NCBI RefSeq assembly: GCF_041361465.1
Contig: NZ_JBGKAC010000001.1
Coordinates: 1,426,001-1,490,000, forward strand
Origin: Halobaculum sp. MBLA0143
GTDB taxonomy: Archaea > Halobacteriota > Halobacteria > Halobacteriales > Haloferacaceae
Direction: 5' to 3'
DNA length: 64,000 nucleotides
Shown here: positions 42,958 through 51,614 of the stretch, one piece after another
Layout: every line of letters starts with the position of its first letter
Position numbering within the stretch: position 1 is the first letter of the stretch
Translations under genes and position numbers: made by a program
Notes under the pieces: generated by a model
What the model saw: the letters and a program-made list of their open reading frames with translations, nothing else
Told to the model about the DNA's origin: nothing
Database searches by the model: none

Positions 42958-44078
42958 CGCAGCCGCACCCCCTCGGCGTCGAAGTAGGTGATCGCGTCTG
43001 CCGCACAGCCGACGCCGACCGTGTCACCCTCGCTGACACCGACGCTGTCGTCCAGTCGGCGCTCCGTGACGAGCGTCGCCTCGCCGACGGTCAGCTCGTA
43101 CCGGATGCGCGAGCCGCGGTGGAGCCGGCTCTCCACGACGCCGGTCGCCGACAGCCCGGTCTCGGCGGCCGACTGACCGGCGCCGTCCGCGACGGCCTCC
43201 TCCGTCGACAGCGACAGCCGCTCCGGACGAATCGACGCCGTGACCCGCTCGTCCGTCGACGGCCGACGACCCTCCGTCGGTGCGAACAACGGCTCGCCCA
43301 ACGGCGTCGACAGCCGGGTGTAGCCCCCCGGCGCCGCCCCGTCGGCAACCGTACACTCCAGGAAGTTGGTCGTGCCGAGGAACGACTCCACGAACCGCTC
43401 GTTGGGGTCCGTGTACACCTCCGAGGGCGCCCCGACCTGGACGAGCTGCCCTCCGTCGACGATGCCGATTCGGTCGGCGAGCGTGAACGCCTCGTCCTGG
43501 TCGTGGGTGACGTACAGCATCGTCGTCCCCAGTTCGCGTTGGATCTCCTTGATCTCCAGCTGCATCGCCTCCCGCAGCTTCCGGTCCAGGTTCGACAACG
43601 GCTCGTCCAGCAACAACAGGTCCGGGTCCAGGGCCAACGACCGCGCCAGCGCTACGCGCTGTTGTTGGCCGCCGGACAGTTGATCCGGCCGGGCGTCCGC
43701 CTGACTCGTCATCTCGACCAGTTCCAGCATCTCGGTGGCCCGATCACGCCGAGTCTCGCGGTCGACGCCATCCACCTTCGGCCCGAATGCGACGTTCTCC
43801 AGGACGGTCTTGTTCGGGAACAACGCCCAGTCTTGGAACACCATCGAACAGTTCCGTTCGTTGGGCGGCACGTCTGTCACGTCCCGACCTCGGATCCGGA
43901 TCGTCCCGGTGTCGGGCGTCTCGAACCCCGCGACCGTCCGTAGCGTCGTCGACTTCCCGCAGCCGGACGGACCGAGCAGACAGACGAGTTCCCCCTCCTC
44001 GACGCTCAGGGAGACGTCGTCGACGGCTGTCAGCCCGCCGAACGTCTTCTCGACACTGTCGAGCTCCAAGACGCTCAC
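42954..44078 (-). CDS. ABC transporter ATP-binding protein (PotA type)
   Basis: A 374-residue ATPase: Walker A GPSGCGKSTT, MVFQDWALFPNKTVLENVAF, signature LSGGQQQRVALARSLAL, Walker B LLLDEPLSNLD and the VTHDQDEAF switch. The last 130 residues are the TOBE domain (SIRPERLSLSTEEAV). It starts at GTG 31 bases after the binding-protein gene. Confidence 0.92.
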   Translation of the reverse strand: MSVLELDSVEKTFGGLTAVDDVSLSVEEGELVCLLGPSGCGKSTTLRTVAGFETPDTGTIRIRGRDVTDVPPNERNCSMVFQDWALFPNKTVLENVAFGPKVDGVDRETRRDRATEMLELVEMTSQADARPDQLSGGQQQRVALARSLALDPDLLLLDEPLSNLDRKLREAMQLEIKEIQRELGTTMLYVTHDQDEAFTLADRIGIVDGGQLVQVGAPSEVYTDPNERFVESFLGTTNFLECTVADGAAPGGYTRLSTPLGEPLFAPTEGRRPSTDERVTASIRPERLSLSTEEAVADGAGQSAAETGLSATGVVESRLHRGSRIRYELTVGEATLVTERRLDDSVGVSEGDTVGVGCAADAITYFDAEGVRLR

Positions 44079-44109
44079 GGCGCCACCCCCGCCGCAGCCG
44101 GACGCACGC

Positions 44110-45237
44110 TCATACGTTGCTCTTCAGCTCGTTGAACCGCTCCGACAGCGTCTCGGAGTACTGTGCCACGTCGGCCCACTCCAGGAACGAGATGCTCTGG
44201 AGCGCTTCGTTGTCCAACGGGACGTTCTCCAGGGTGGCGTCCGGGTAGTCCGCCTCCGGGTTCGCCATCCCCATATTGAAGTTCTGGGCGTAGGTCGTCT
44301 GCATCTCCGGCGTCAGCATGAAGTCCAGGAAGTCGTGCGCCATGTCGCGCCGGTCGGTGCCGCGGACGAGGTGGTAGTCGTCGATGTACCCCGTCGTCTC
44401 GTCCGGGACGTGGAGTCCGATGTCCATCGACTCCGTGTTCTGTGACTTCTTCAGCGAGTAGGCGAAGAAGTACTGCCCGAGGTTGGCGATCCCCTGGTCG
44501 ATCGACGTCCACATGTCCTGGGCACCGGTGTAGAACGTCGATGTGTCGATCTCCTTCAGCGTCTGGAAGATCGCGTCGTGCCCGTCCGGGCTGTACAGCT
44601 CCTGGTCGAACTCCATCTCCTGGGAGACGATCGAGGCCATCTGGAGCGAGTTCGTGAAGAACGAGCCCGGTAGCGCCGCGTCTTCGGCCTTCGAGGTGAG
44701 ATCCGACCACGGCCCGGGGTCGAAGCCGATCGTCTCCTCGTCGTAGGCGTAACACATCACGCCGTACGCCAACGGAACGGACACCGGATCTTCCCGCAGG
44801 AGGTTGTCCTTGATCGCGCCGGCGTTGTCGAGTTGGTCGAAGTCGATCTGGGCCCAGAGATCCGACTGGAGCCCGACGTAGTGTTGTCGGTCACCCGTCA
44901 CCGTGAGGTCGTACGGCGGACTGTCGGCCGGCGCCGACCGGATCTTCGCCAGGATCTCCGACCAGCCCGGGACGATCTCCAGAGTGCCGCCGGTCTTCTC
45001 CTCGTACTTCGGCTTGATCTCCTCGCGGAACACCGTCGCGTTGGTGCCGCTCCACGTGGAGAACCGCAGTGTCTTGTTCCTGAACGGCGCCGACGACTCC
45101 ACGGTGCCGGTGGTGGTGCCCTCACTGCCGCTCGTCCCCCCACCGCCGAGACAGCCGCTCAGTCCCGCGACCGTGCCCGCGCCCGTCGCGAGCAGCGCCC
45201 GCCGTGTCGCCTGACGACCGTTGTCGGTGTCTGACAT
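44110..45237 (-). CDS. Extracellular solute-binding lipoprotein (PotD/spermidine-like)
   Basis: A 375-residue binding protein. DNGRQATRRALLATGAGTVA with lipobox LSGC is a Tat lipoprotein signal. The mature part, TLRFSTWSGTNATVFREEIK, GDRQHYVGLQSDLWAQID and DIGLHVPDETTGYIDDYHLV, fits the PotD/PotF family (polyamines) but that family also binds other small cations and anions, so the ligand is open. First gene of the operon, with a leaderless promoter at 45263-45270. Confidence 0.88.
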   Translation of the reverse strand: MSDTDNGRQATRRALLATGAGTVAGLSGCLGGGGTSGSEGTTTGTVESSAPFRNKTLRFSTWSGTNATVFREEIKPKYEEKTGGTLEIVPGWSEILAKIRSAPADSPPYDLTVTGDRQHYVGLQSDLWAQIDFDQLDNAGAIKDNLLREDPVSVPLAYGVMCYAYDEETIGFDPGPWSDLTSKAEDAALPGSFFTNSLQMASIVSQEMEFDQELYSPDGHDAIFQTLKEIDTSTFYTGAQDMWTSIDQGIANLGQYFFAYSLKKSQNTESMDIGLHVPDETTGYIDDYHLVRGTDRRDMAHDFLDFMLTPEMQTTYAQNFNMGMANPEADYPDATLENVPLDNEALQSISFLEWADVAQYSETLSERFNELKSNV

Positions 45238-45262
45238 CAGAGTGATTCAAGGGCGGGAACGG

Positions 45263-45270
45263 TTAGTATC
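45263..45270 (-). promoter_or_regulatory. TATA-like box of the PotD operon
   Basis: gatactaa (minus strand) is about 30 bases before the ATG at 45237, giving a leaderless transcript. Confidence 0.5.
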
Positions 45271-45634
45271 TGGCGGTGGCTCGATCGCCGATTTTTCCGG
45301 TCTCGAGCCGTTCTTCGCTTGGTTCCGTGTGAACGATGGACACCCCGAGAGCGACGGTGTCGTCGGGCTCGCTCGACGACTCGAATCCGGACCGCGGCGG
45401 CGTTCGTACTTTCGTTTTTCTCGTCAAAATGCTCTGCCTCCGAGGTCGATTTCGAAACTACGCACAGGGAGGAACTACGTGAGCGTGTACAGCTACTCAC
45501 CGGCGGGGCGAGCGGTCGGCTCTCCAGGGGCGTGCGTGCGACTGTCGCCGGTCTGTCGGGAGTTGTCGTCGTTCGAGCCAGAGTAGTCGTCGCGTACACC
45601 CCTCCCGTGTGCCGCTCTTAGAGAACGTGACAGT
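45271..45634. other. 364-base gap with no recognised gene
   Basis: The DNA between the PotD promoter and the small gene at 45635 has no convincing ORF. A basic reading frame of 121 codons on the plus strand does not look like a haloarchaeal protein. The stretch 45400-45470 is AT-richer (tttcgtttttctcgtcaaa) than its flanks. No hairpin or tRNA was found. Confidence 0.45.
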
Positions 45635-45787
45635 CTACACGTCCTCCGGCGCCGGTTCGCGCTCGTAGCCGGAGTTCGTCCCAATCCACGCCTTCGTGTC
45701 CCGACGCGGGTCGTCCTCGTCGCCACCCATCTGGCGTCTACTTCGCCGACCGGCAGCGTCGATGGCTTCCCGCGCCTGTTCACTCAC
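45635..45787 (-). CDS. Small acidic protein overlapping the OGG gene end
   Basis: A 50-residue protein: VSEQAREAIDAAGRRSRRQM then GGDEDDPRRDTKAWIGTNSG and YEREPAPEDV. Its GTG lies 5 bases inside the end of the DNA glycosylase gene (8-base overlap), so it is likely translated from the same transcript. Codon use and composition fit the organism. Unknown. Confidence 0.5.
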   Translation of the reverse strand: MSEQAREAIDAAGRRSRRQMGGDEDDPRRDTKAWIGTNSGYEREPAPEDV

Positions 45788-46736
45788 CCTGCGTCCGCAG
45801 GTAGTAGAACACGTACGTCTGTGCGTACCCCGCGAACTCGCCGCCGAACTGCTCGCGGATGGCCCGCGACGTGTCGGCGTAGTTCCCGCGGTCACAGTCC
45901 GGGAAGTAATCGCCGATGGCGGTCTGGATCCAGGTGTCCAACGGCACGGCTTCCAGGAACGACAACGAGAACAACAGGACACAGTCGGCCACCTTGTCGC
46001 CGACGCCGACGAACTGGGTGAGGTACTCGCGGGCGGCCTCGTACTCCAGGTCCGCGGCGGCGGCGGGGGTGGCCTCCCCGTCGGCGACGAGTTCGGCCGT
46101 GCGCTGGACGTACGGGGCCCGGTAGCCCAACGAGAGGTCCCGCAGTTCCGCCTCCGTCCGAGCGGCCAACTGCTCGGGCGTCGGGAAGGCGTGGTACGTC
46201 TCCCCGTCGAACTCGACGGGGTCGCCGAACGCCTCGGCCATCCGGATCTGCATCCCGTGGATCCGGGACACCCGCATCTGGGCAGAGCAGATGAACGAGA
46301 TCAGACAGGCGAAGGGGGGGTCGCGGACCAGCCGCATCCCACGGAAGGCGTCGTAGGCGTCGGCCAGCAGGTCGACGTCCGGGGTCGCCCCCAAAATCTC
46401 GTCTAGATCGTCGTCCAGCCGGAGGAGGTGTGTCAGCAGTCGCTCGGCGTCGACGTTCGACTCCCACTCCAGTCTGGCGTCCGGGTCGTCGGCGTCGCCG
46501 ACCTGGCGGACGCGGACGACCGCCGGCTCGGGGACGAGCGGGTCGGCGTCCGGGTCGCCGGGCGGTCGGAACGGTCGAACGACCGTCTCGTACCAGTGGT
46601 CGCCGCCGTGGGCGACCGGTGTCTCGTACATCCCGTCGTCGGCACGGTCCCACAGGTACGTCTGCCCGCTCTCGACGGTCGCCTGGAGGTCGAACGGCCC
46701 GTCGACCGTCGAGAGCGGGACGACTCCGGTCTCCAT
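45780..46736 (-). CDS. 8-oxoguanine DNA glycosylase / AP lyase (OGG1-like)
   Basis: Removes oxidised purines from DNA and cuts the abasic site. A 318-residue protein: FDLQATVESGQTYLWDRADD is the N-terminal OGG domain; the helix-hairpin-helix with the catalytic Lys and Asp is in FVGVGDKVADCVLLFSLSFL and EAVPLDTWIQ. The ATG gives the family start METGVVPLSTV. Divergent from the aldo/keto reductase gene. Confidence 0.88.
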   Translation of the reverse strand: METGVVPLSTVDGPFDLQATVESGQTYLWDRADDGMYETPVAHGGDHWYETVVRPFRPPGDPDADPLVPEPAVVRVRQVGDADDPDARLEWESNVDAERLLTHLLRLDDDLDEILGATPDVDLLADAYDAFRGMRLVRDPPFACLISFICSAQMRVSRIHGMQIRMAEAFGDPVEFDGETYHAFPTPEQLAARTEAELRDLSLGYRAPYVQRTAELVADGEATPAAAADLEYEAAREYLTQFVGVGDKVADCVLLFSLSFLEAVPLDTWIQTAIGDYFPDCDRGNYADTSRAIREQFGGEFAGYAQTYVFYYLRTQGE

Positions 46737-46863
46737 CGTCCGTCCTGTGGGCGGCGGTCGGTTGTCGGTTTCGGTCCGGTGTGGGCCACGGTGACGACCC
46801 GGAAACGGAAGCACGGGTGGGGAACTGAACGCTTTTCGGCCGGTCGGTCGTAGCGAGAGACGC

Positions 46864-47874
46864 ATGACGGATGTCTCTGAGATCGAACTCGAGTCTGTCC
46901 CGCTGGGGGACACGGGGATTCGGACGAGCGAACTCCAGTTCGGCACCTGGCGGTTCGGCCGCGAGACCGCCGAGGGGAACCTGGAGATCGGCGAGGACCG
47001 CGCACACGAACTGCTGGACGCGTACGCCGAGGCCGGGGGCCGGTACATCGACACGGCGGACATCTACGGCGGCGGCGACAGCGAGCGGTGGATCGGCGAC
47101 TGGCTGTCCGACCGCAACCGCGACCGGTTCACGATCGCCTCGAAGATCTTCTGGCAGATTCGGGAGGGCGACGCCAACAGCCGCGGGACGAACCGGAAGA
47201 CCGTCCGCGAACGGATCGACGCCCTGTTGGAGCGGCTGGGGACCGACCACGTGGACGTGTTGTACATCCACCGCTGGGACGACGAGACCCCGACGTACGA
47301 GCTGATGAAGACTCTGAACGGGCTCGTCGACGACGGCAAGGTCCACTACCTCGGCACGTCCACGCTCCGGCCGAACGCCTGGAAGGTTGCGAAGGCGAAC
47401 GAGCTCGCGCGCCGACACGGCTGGGAGCCGTTCACCGTCTCACAGCCGCGGTACAACCTCGTCGACCGGGAGATCGAGGGGGACTACCTGGAGATGTGCA
47501 ACGAGTACGGGGTCGCCGTCTGCCCGTGGAGCCCGCTGGGACAGGGCTTCCTCACCGGAAAGTACGACCGCGAGGACGGCCTCACCGGGGAGTCGCTGGC
47601 CTCCGAGTCGCCACACTTCGCCGACAACTACCTCACCGAGTCGGCGTTCGACACCCACGACGTGCTGGACGCCGTCGCCGACGAGGTCGACGCGACGCCC
47701 GCACAGGTCGCGCTCGCCTGGCAGGTCCACCACGACGACGTCGCGGCGCCGATTGTCGGCGCTCGCACGGTAGAGCAGTTGGAGGAGAATCTCGGTGCCG
47801 CGACGGTCGATCTGACCGACGACCAGGTCGAACGGCTCACGGAGGCCCACGACGGGCCGTACGCCGAGCTGTAG
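46864..47874 (+). CDS. Aldo/keto reductase
   Basis: NADPH-dependent reduction of aldehydes or ketones. A 336-residue TIM-barrel protein with the catalytic tetrad visible: Asp and Tyr in YIDTADIYGGGDS, Lys in FTIASKIFW and His in VLYIHRWDD. The cofactor loop PIVGARTVEQLEENLGA is near the C-terminus. The substrate is unknown. ATG start; ends 15 bases before the convergent isopentenyl phosphate kinase gene. Confidence 0.9.
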   Translation: MTDVSEIELESVPLGDTGIRTSELQFGTWRFGRETAEGNLEIGEDRAHELLDAYAEAGGRYIDTADIYGGGDSERWIGDWLSDRNRDRFTIASKIFWQIREGDANSRGTNRKTVRERIDALLERLGTDHVDVLYIHRWDDETPTYELMKTLNGLVDDGKVHYLGTSTLRPNAWKVAKANELARRHGWEPFTVSQPRYNLVDREIEGDYLEMCNEYGVAVCPWSPLGQGFLTGKYDREDGLTGESLASESPHFADNYLTESAFDTHDVLDAVADEVDATPAQVALAWQVHHDDVAAPIVGARTVEQLEENLGAATVDLTDDQVERLTEAHDGPYAEL

Positions 47875-47889
47875 CCCGGGTCCGGCGCG

Positions 47890-48636
47890 TCACCGGATCA
47901 CCGTTCCGACGCGCTCGCCCGCGAGGAAGCCGGCGAGCGCGTCCGGGCCGAAGATCGACGCCGGCGCGTCGAGCGCCAGCAGTTCCCGCACCTTCGCCGC
48001 CATCCCGCCGCTCACGTCGGTCGCGTCGCTCTCGCCCAACACCGGCGCGACCGTCTCGAACGACGACACCTCCGGGATCACCTCGTCGTCGTCGTCCAGG
48101 ACGCCCGGGACGGTCGAACAGAGCCCGACCCGATCCGTCTCGACCTGGCGGGCCAGCGTCGTGACGATCTCGTCGCCCGACAACACCGTCACCCCCTCGC
48201 CGGCGTGGGCGACCCCGTCGCCGTGGAGCACGGGGACGAACCCCTCCGCCAGCAGCGTGGTGACCTGCTCCGTCGGGAGGGTGAGTTCTCCGTCGGCGTC
48301 GCGGCTGGCCGCCGAGAGAGGGTGAACCGGCACCGCCGGCACGTCTCGCTCGTGGAGTCGCGCCCGGACGAACCGTTCGAGCGTCGCCATCGCGCCGTGA
48401 ACGTCCGTGACGGCGGCGTGGTCGTGTGTCCCGTCGGTCGTCGACACGCCGTGTTCGGCGGCGTGGTGGTGGCCGAAGGAACCGCCGCCGTGGACGACGA
48501 CCAGTTCCGTCACGTCGTCGGCCGCGAGCGCGTCTGCGACTGCGTCGGCCGCGGCGTCCAGCGTTGGGCCGTCCAGTGTCTCCGCCCGATCCTTCTCCGT
48601 GATTACCGAGCCGCCGAGTTTGAGTACAGTCGTCAT
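47890..48636 (-). CDS. ipk: Isopentenyl phosphate kinase
   Basis: Phosphorylates isopentenyl phosphate to isopentenyl diphosphate in the archaeal mevalonate route. A 248-residue amino-acid-kinase-fold protein: LKLGGSVITEKDR at the N-terminus, VVVHGGGSFGHHHAAEHGVS with the key His, and DVSGGMAAKVRELL near the C-terminus. The ATG was chosen because it gives the normal start TTVLKLGG. Mevalonate kinase of the same pathway lies 1.8 kb downstream on the same strand but is separated by the accessory cassette. Confidence 0.93.
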   Translation of the reverse strand: MTTVLKLGGSVITEKDRAETLDGPTLDAAADAVADALAADDVTELVVVHGGGSFGHHHAAEHGVSTTDGTHDHAAVTDVHGAMATLERFVRARLHERDVPAVPVHPLSAASRDADGELTLPTEQVTTLLAEGFVPVLHGDGVAHAGEGVTVLSGDEIVTTLARQVETDRVGLCSTVPGVLDDDDEVIPEVSSFETVAPVLGESDATDVSGGMAAKVRELLALDAPASIFGPDALAGFLAGERVGTVIR

Positions 48637-48810
48637 CTGTGGTGTTCTCCTGTCTGCGTGTCCACACCGGTCGAACGCTGCCGTCGTCGGCACAGACGCG
48701 ACCGTTCGGGTTGAGAGTGGCGCTTTCGCCGGCTCCGTCCAAGACCGTCTCACAGGTAACGTCGTCTCCATGCGCGTTCTGTTTGACACTATTCGAGATG
48801 CGGCCAGAAG

Positions 48811-48817
48811 ATATAAT
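48811..48817 (+). promoter_or_regulatory. TATA box of the DUF488 cassette
   Basis: atataat lies 33 bases before the GTG at 48844. The surrounding region is AT-richer than the chromosome, suggesting it came with the cassette. Confidence 0.6.
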
Positions 48818-48843
48818 CCACATCACCCAGATACTTATCGGCC

Positions 48844-49299
48844 GTGGCAAGAGAGACCGAGATCTACACGATTGGGTTCACAAAGAAAGGTGCAGCGGAG
48901 TTCTTTGGACTCCTCGAACGAGCGAGCGTCGAACGCCTGATCGACGTTCGAGTCAGGAACCGGTCACAGCTGTCGGGGTTTGCAAAACGAGACGACCTGA
49001 AATTCTTCCTCGAGGAGCTGCTGGGAGCAGCCTACGAGCACCGGACGGAGCTGGCACCCACAGAGGAACTGCTCGACGCCTGGCGGGACGACGAGATCTC
49101 GTGGGCCGAGTACGAGCGACGGTTCTACGAACTGCTGGCGGACCGAGCCGTTGAGGACGAACTGAACCGGTCGAGGTTCGAAGCCCCGACGGTCCTGTTG
49201 TGTAGCGAACACGAACCAGACCACTGCCACCGTCGTATCGTCGTCGAGTACCTGGACGACCACTGGGGGGCGACGCAGGCGAGACACCTCGTTGAGTGA
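48844..49299 (+). CDS. DUF488 family protein
   Basis: A 151-residue protein. IYTIGFTKKGAAEFFGLLER begins the domain, followed by RLIDVRVRNRSQLSGFAKR, and near the end LLCSEHEPDHCHRRIVVEYL, the DUF488 signature with its CxxEx5CHR. The fold is thought to bind nucleotide-like ligands but no reaction is established. It starts at GTG and ends 1 base before the next gene, so the two form an operon. Confidence 0.82.
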   Translation: MARETEIYTIGFTKKGAAEFFGLLERASVERLIDVRVRNRSQLSGFAKRDDLKFFLEELLGAAYEHRTELAPTEELLDAWRDDEISWAEYERRFYELLADRAVEDELNRSRFEAPTVLLCSEHEPDHCHRRIVVEYLDDHWGATQARHLVE

Positions 49300-49300
49300 C

Positions 49301-50002
49301 ATGACCCGGGAGATGGAACTCCTCGTCTTGGCGAGTTCACACAAGTACGAGGGCGTGTGTGTCGCCGGCGTCTGGCCAGACGAGTCACGGTGGGTACGAC
49401 CCGTCTCCAACCAAGAGAAAGGGCAGATTCCCGAACACAAGTGTCTCACCAGTCGTGGGAAGGACCCAGAACCGCTCGACAGAGTGCGTGTCTTCCTAGA
49501 GTCGCGCTCTGCCGAACCGCACCAGCCGGAGAACTGGACTGTGGCCGACCGCACCTGGGAGATGGTCGAGAAAGGATGGACAGACACCGCTGTCGACTGT
49601 CTCGGCAACGTACTCCAGAACGGTCCCGAACTGTTCGGTAGCACTCATCGGAGCGTATCCAGTCAGCGAGCCCGAGAGGAGGTCGACAGTTCGCTCGCGC
49701 TCGTGATGCCGAGTGAGATTGTGTTCGTGGACGGTGAGAGGAACAGTCCCCGGGTGGGATTCACCCTTGATGGTGCCGACTACGAGCTCCCTGTCACGGA
49801 TCGTCGGTGGAGCAGTCGTATCAACAACCACGAACTAGACCACCTCCCGCCGTCGGCAGTCGTCGGAGAAGAGACGGAACTGCTGTTCACGATCAGTTTG
49901 GCGATGGAGAAGAACGGGAGTCACCACAAGCTCGTCGCAGGAGTGATCGAACTGTCGCCAGGGCAGTTCCGGCGTGTTCGAGAGAGCCAATCGGACCGCT
50001 AA
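49301..50002 (+). CDS. Dual-OB-fold-like protein
   Basis: A 233-residue protein partnered with DUF488. It starts TREMELLVLASSHKYEGVCV, then WPDESRWVRPVSNQEKGQIP and DRVRVFLESRSAEPHQPENW, the pattern of the Dual OB-containing domain that often lies beside DUF488 genes. A second beta-rich half follows (PSEIVFVDGERNSPRVGFTL). OB folds bind nucleic acids or nucleotides, so a nucleic-acid role is likely but unproven. ATG chosen over a TTG upstream. Confidence 0.6.
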   Translation: MTREMELLVLASSHKYEGVCVAGVWPDESRWVRPVSNQEKGQIPEHKCLTSRGKDPEPLDRVRVFLESRSAEPHQPENWTVADRTWEMVEKGWTDTAVDCLGNVLQNGPELFGSTHRSVSSQRAREEVDSSLALVMPSEIVFVDGERNSPRVGFTLDGADYELPVTDRRWSSRINNHELDHLPPSAVVGEETELLFTISLAMEKNGSHHKLVAGVIELSPGQFRRVRESQSDR

Positions 50003-50335
50003 TCACTCGTCGTCGACATCGAGTTCCCCACGCAGGTACGCGAGAATCACATCACCGTGACACGCCTTCGGCTTACACCAACACCCGAGCGTCTCGCCGC
50101 GAAGTTCCTCGACCGCCTCCCTGAACGCCGGGTCGTCATCCACCTGCCCCAGGAACCACTCTCGGTACGCCTCGACGCTGCCTTCGCGGGTGTAGTCGCC
50201 GCCGTCCTTCTCCAGTCTGAACGGGTTTCCGAACTGTGTGCTCCGGTCGATCATCCGAACCCCGTCACGGCCGTGGCGACTGACGTTGACCAGTTTCGTC
50301 TGCTCGTGGCCGGTGAGTGTCGACTGATACGCCAC
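50003..50335 (-). CDS. DUF4326 domain protein
   Basis: A 110-residue protein with the domain signature VRMIDRSTQFGNPFRLEKDG, YREWFLGQVDDD and ETLGCWCKPKACHGDVIL. It is convergent with the OB protein with no base between the two stop codons. GTG start. The family is common in phages and accessory regions; no reaction is established that I can cite. AT-richer than the chromosome. Confidence 0.82.
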   Translation of the reverse strand: MAYQSTLTGHEQTKLVNVSRHGRDGVRMIDRSTQFGNPFRLEKDGGDYTREGSVEAYREWFLGQVDDDPAFREAVEELRGETLGCWCKPKACHGDVILAYLRGELDVDDE

Positions 50336-50463
50336 AACTCACTGTACGCCTACCACCACTTATCTGCGTCGGTCAAGGCGGCAATCGAACGCCCGAGCAG
50401 CTCGACCCGTCGACTTCTCTAGTCGGCCGGATTGCGGTTGTGCCGTCGTCAGCTACCACACAC

Positions 50464-51477
50464 TCACTCGGACTCGATCCGCACGCCCTCCGTCGCCAAC
50501 TCCGCCCGGAAGGCGTGTTCACACGCCGGTGCGAGCGACAGCGCGGTCTCCGTCGCGTCCGTCGGGTCCAAGGCGACGACACAGCCGCCGCCGCCGGCGC
50601 CGGTCAGCTTCGCCCCGGTCGCGCCCGCCTCCCGAGCGGTCCACACCATCTCGTCCAACGAGCGGGCGGAGACGCCGAGCGCCGACAGGAGTCCGTGGTC
50701 GACGTCCATCAGCTCCCCCAGCGCGTCCAGGTGGTCGTCGTCCAGTCCCTCCGCGTCCGCCTCCGCCAGCAGTGACTCCCCCGTCCGGGTGAGGTCGCCG
50801 ATGGCGGCGACGGTGTCGGCGGCGAACCCGTGACGCTCCCGAAGGTCGCGGACGCCGGCGACGAGCTCACCGGTGTCGCCGGCGCCGCCGTCGTAGCCGA
50901 TCACGAACGGGAGGCTCGGCGCCGACAGCCGTCGGGTGTCGTCACCTTCCACCCGGACGGCGCCGCCGACGGCCGAACAGAACGTGTCCGCTCGCGACGC
51001 CTGGCCGTCCTGGGCCTCGTACTCCGCCCGGAAGGCGCGGTCCGCGACCGCCTCCGGCGGTAAGTCGACGCCGACGGCGCTCGTGGCGGCCTTGATCGCC
51101 GCGACGACGACTGCGGCCGACGACCCCAGTCCGGCGCCCAACGGGATGTCCGACTCCACCGTGATGTCGAACCCTTGGTCGGGGTCGCCGACGGCGTCGC
51201 GGGTCTGTGCGACCGCCTCGTCGACGTACCGCATCGCCGCCTCGACGAGTCCCGGAGGGGCGTCCACGTCCGGCCGGTCGTCGACGGAGCCGCCCCAGGT
51301 GACGGTGAACCCGTCCAACGAGAGGTCACGCGCGTCCACCTGGACGCGGTCGTCCGACCGAGGCTCGGCGGTGACTCGTGCGCGACGCTCGACGGCACAC
51401 GGCACCGCCGGCTCCCCGTAGACGACGGCGTGTTCGCCGAAGAGGTACACCTTCCCCGGGGCGCTACAGGTCGTCAT
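50464..51477 (-). CDS. mvk: Mevalonate kinase
   Basis: Phosphorylates mevalonate in isoprenoid lipid synthesis. A 337-residue GHMP kinase: TTCSAPGKVYLFGEHAVVYG at the N-terminus, DIPLGAGLGSSAAVVVAAIK for ATP, and TGAKLTGAGGGGCVVAL as the third motif. ATG start. The other gene of this pathway in the window is ipk at 47890. Confidence 0.95.
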   Translation of the reverse strand: MTTCSAPGKVYLFGEHAVVYGEPAVPCAVERRARVTAEPRSDDRVQVDARDLSLDGFTVTWGGSVDDRPDVDAPPGLVEAAMRYVDEAVAQTRDAVGDPDQGFDITVESDIPLGAGLGSSAAVVVAAIKAATSAVGVDLPPEAVADRAFRAEYEAQDGQASRADTFCSAVGGAVRVEGDDTRRLSAPSLPFVIGYDGGAGDTGELVAGVRDLRERHGFAADTVAAIGDLTRTGESLLAEADAEGLDDDHLDALGELMDVDHGLLSALGVSARSLDEMVWTAREAGATGAKLTGAGGGGCVVALDPTDATETALSLAPACEHAFRAELATEGVRIESE

Positions 51478-51614
51478 ACTCGGAGGAATCGGACGGAGGC
51501 TAACAGGCTTTCCGATGCGACGACGGACGGGCGGGGGACGGCGCCGTCACCGCCGCCGCGCGTCACCCCCCGGTTTCGTAGGCTTCTAAACCGCCGGCGC
51601 AAAAGTTGCGAGCG

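Noticed and set aside
45221-45586. A 121-residue plus-strand ORF in the PotD gap
   Set aside because: Its composition is basic and Ser/Arg-rich, unlike haloarchaeal proteins, and it covers the PotD promoter.
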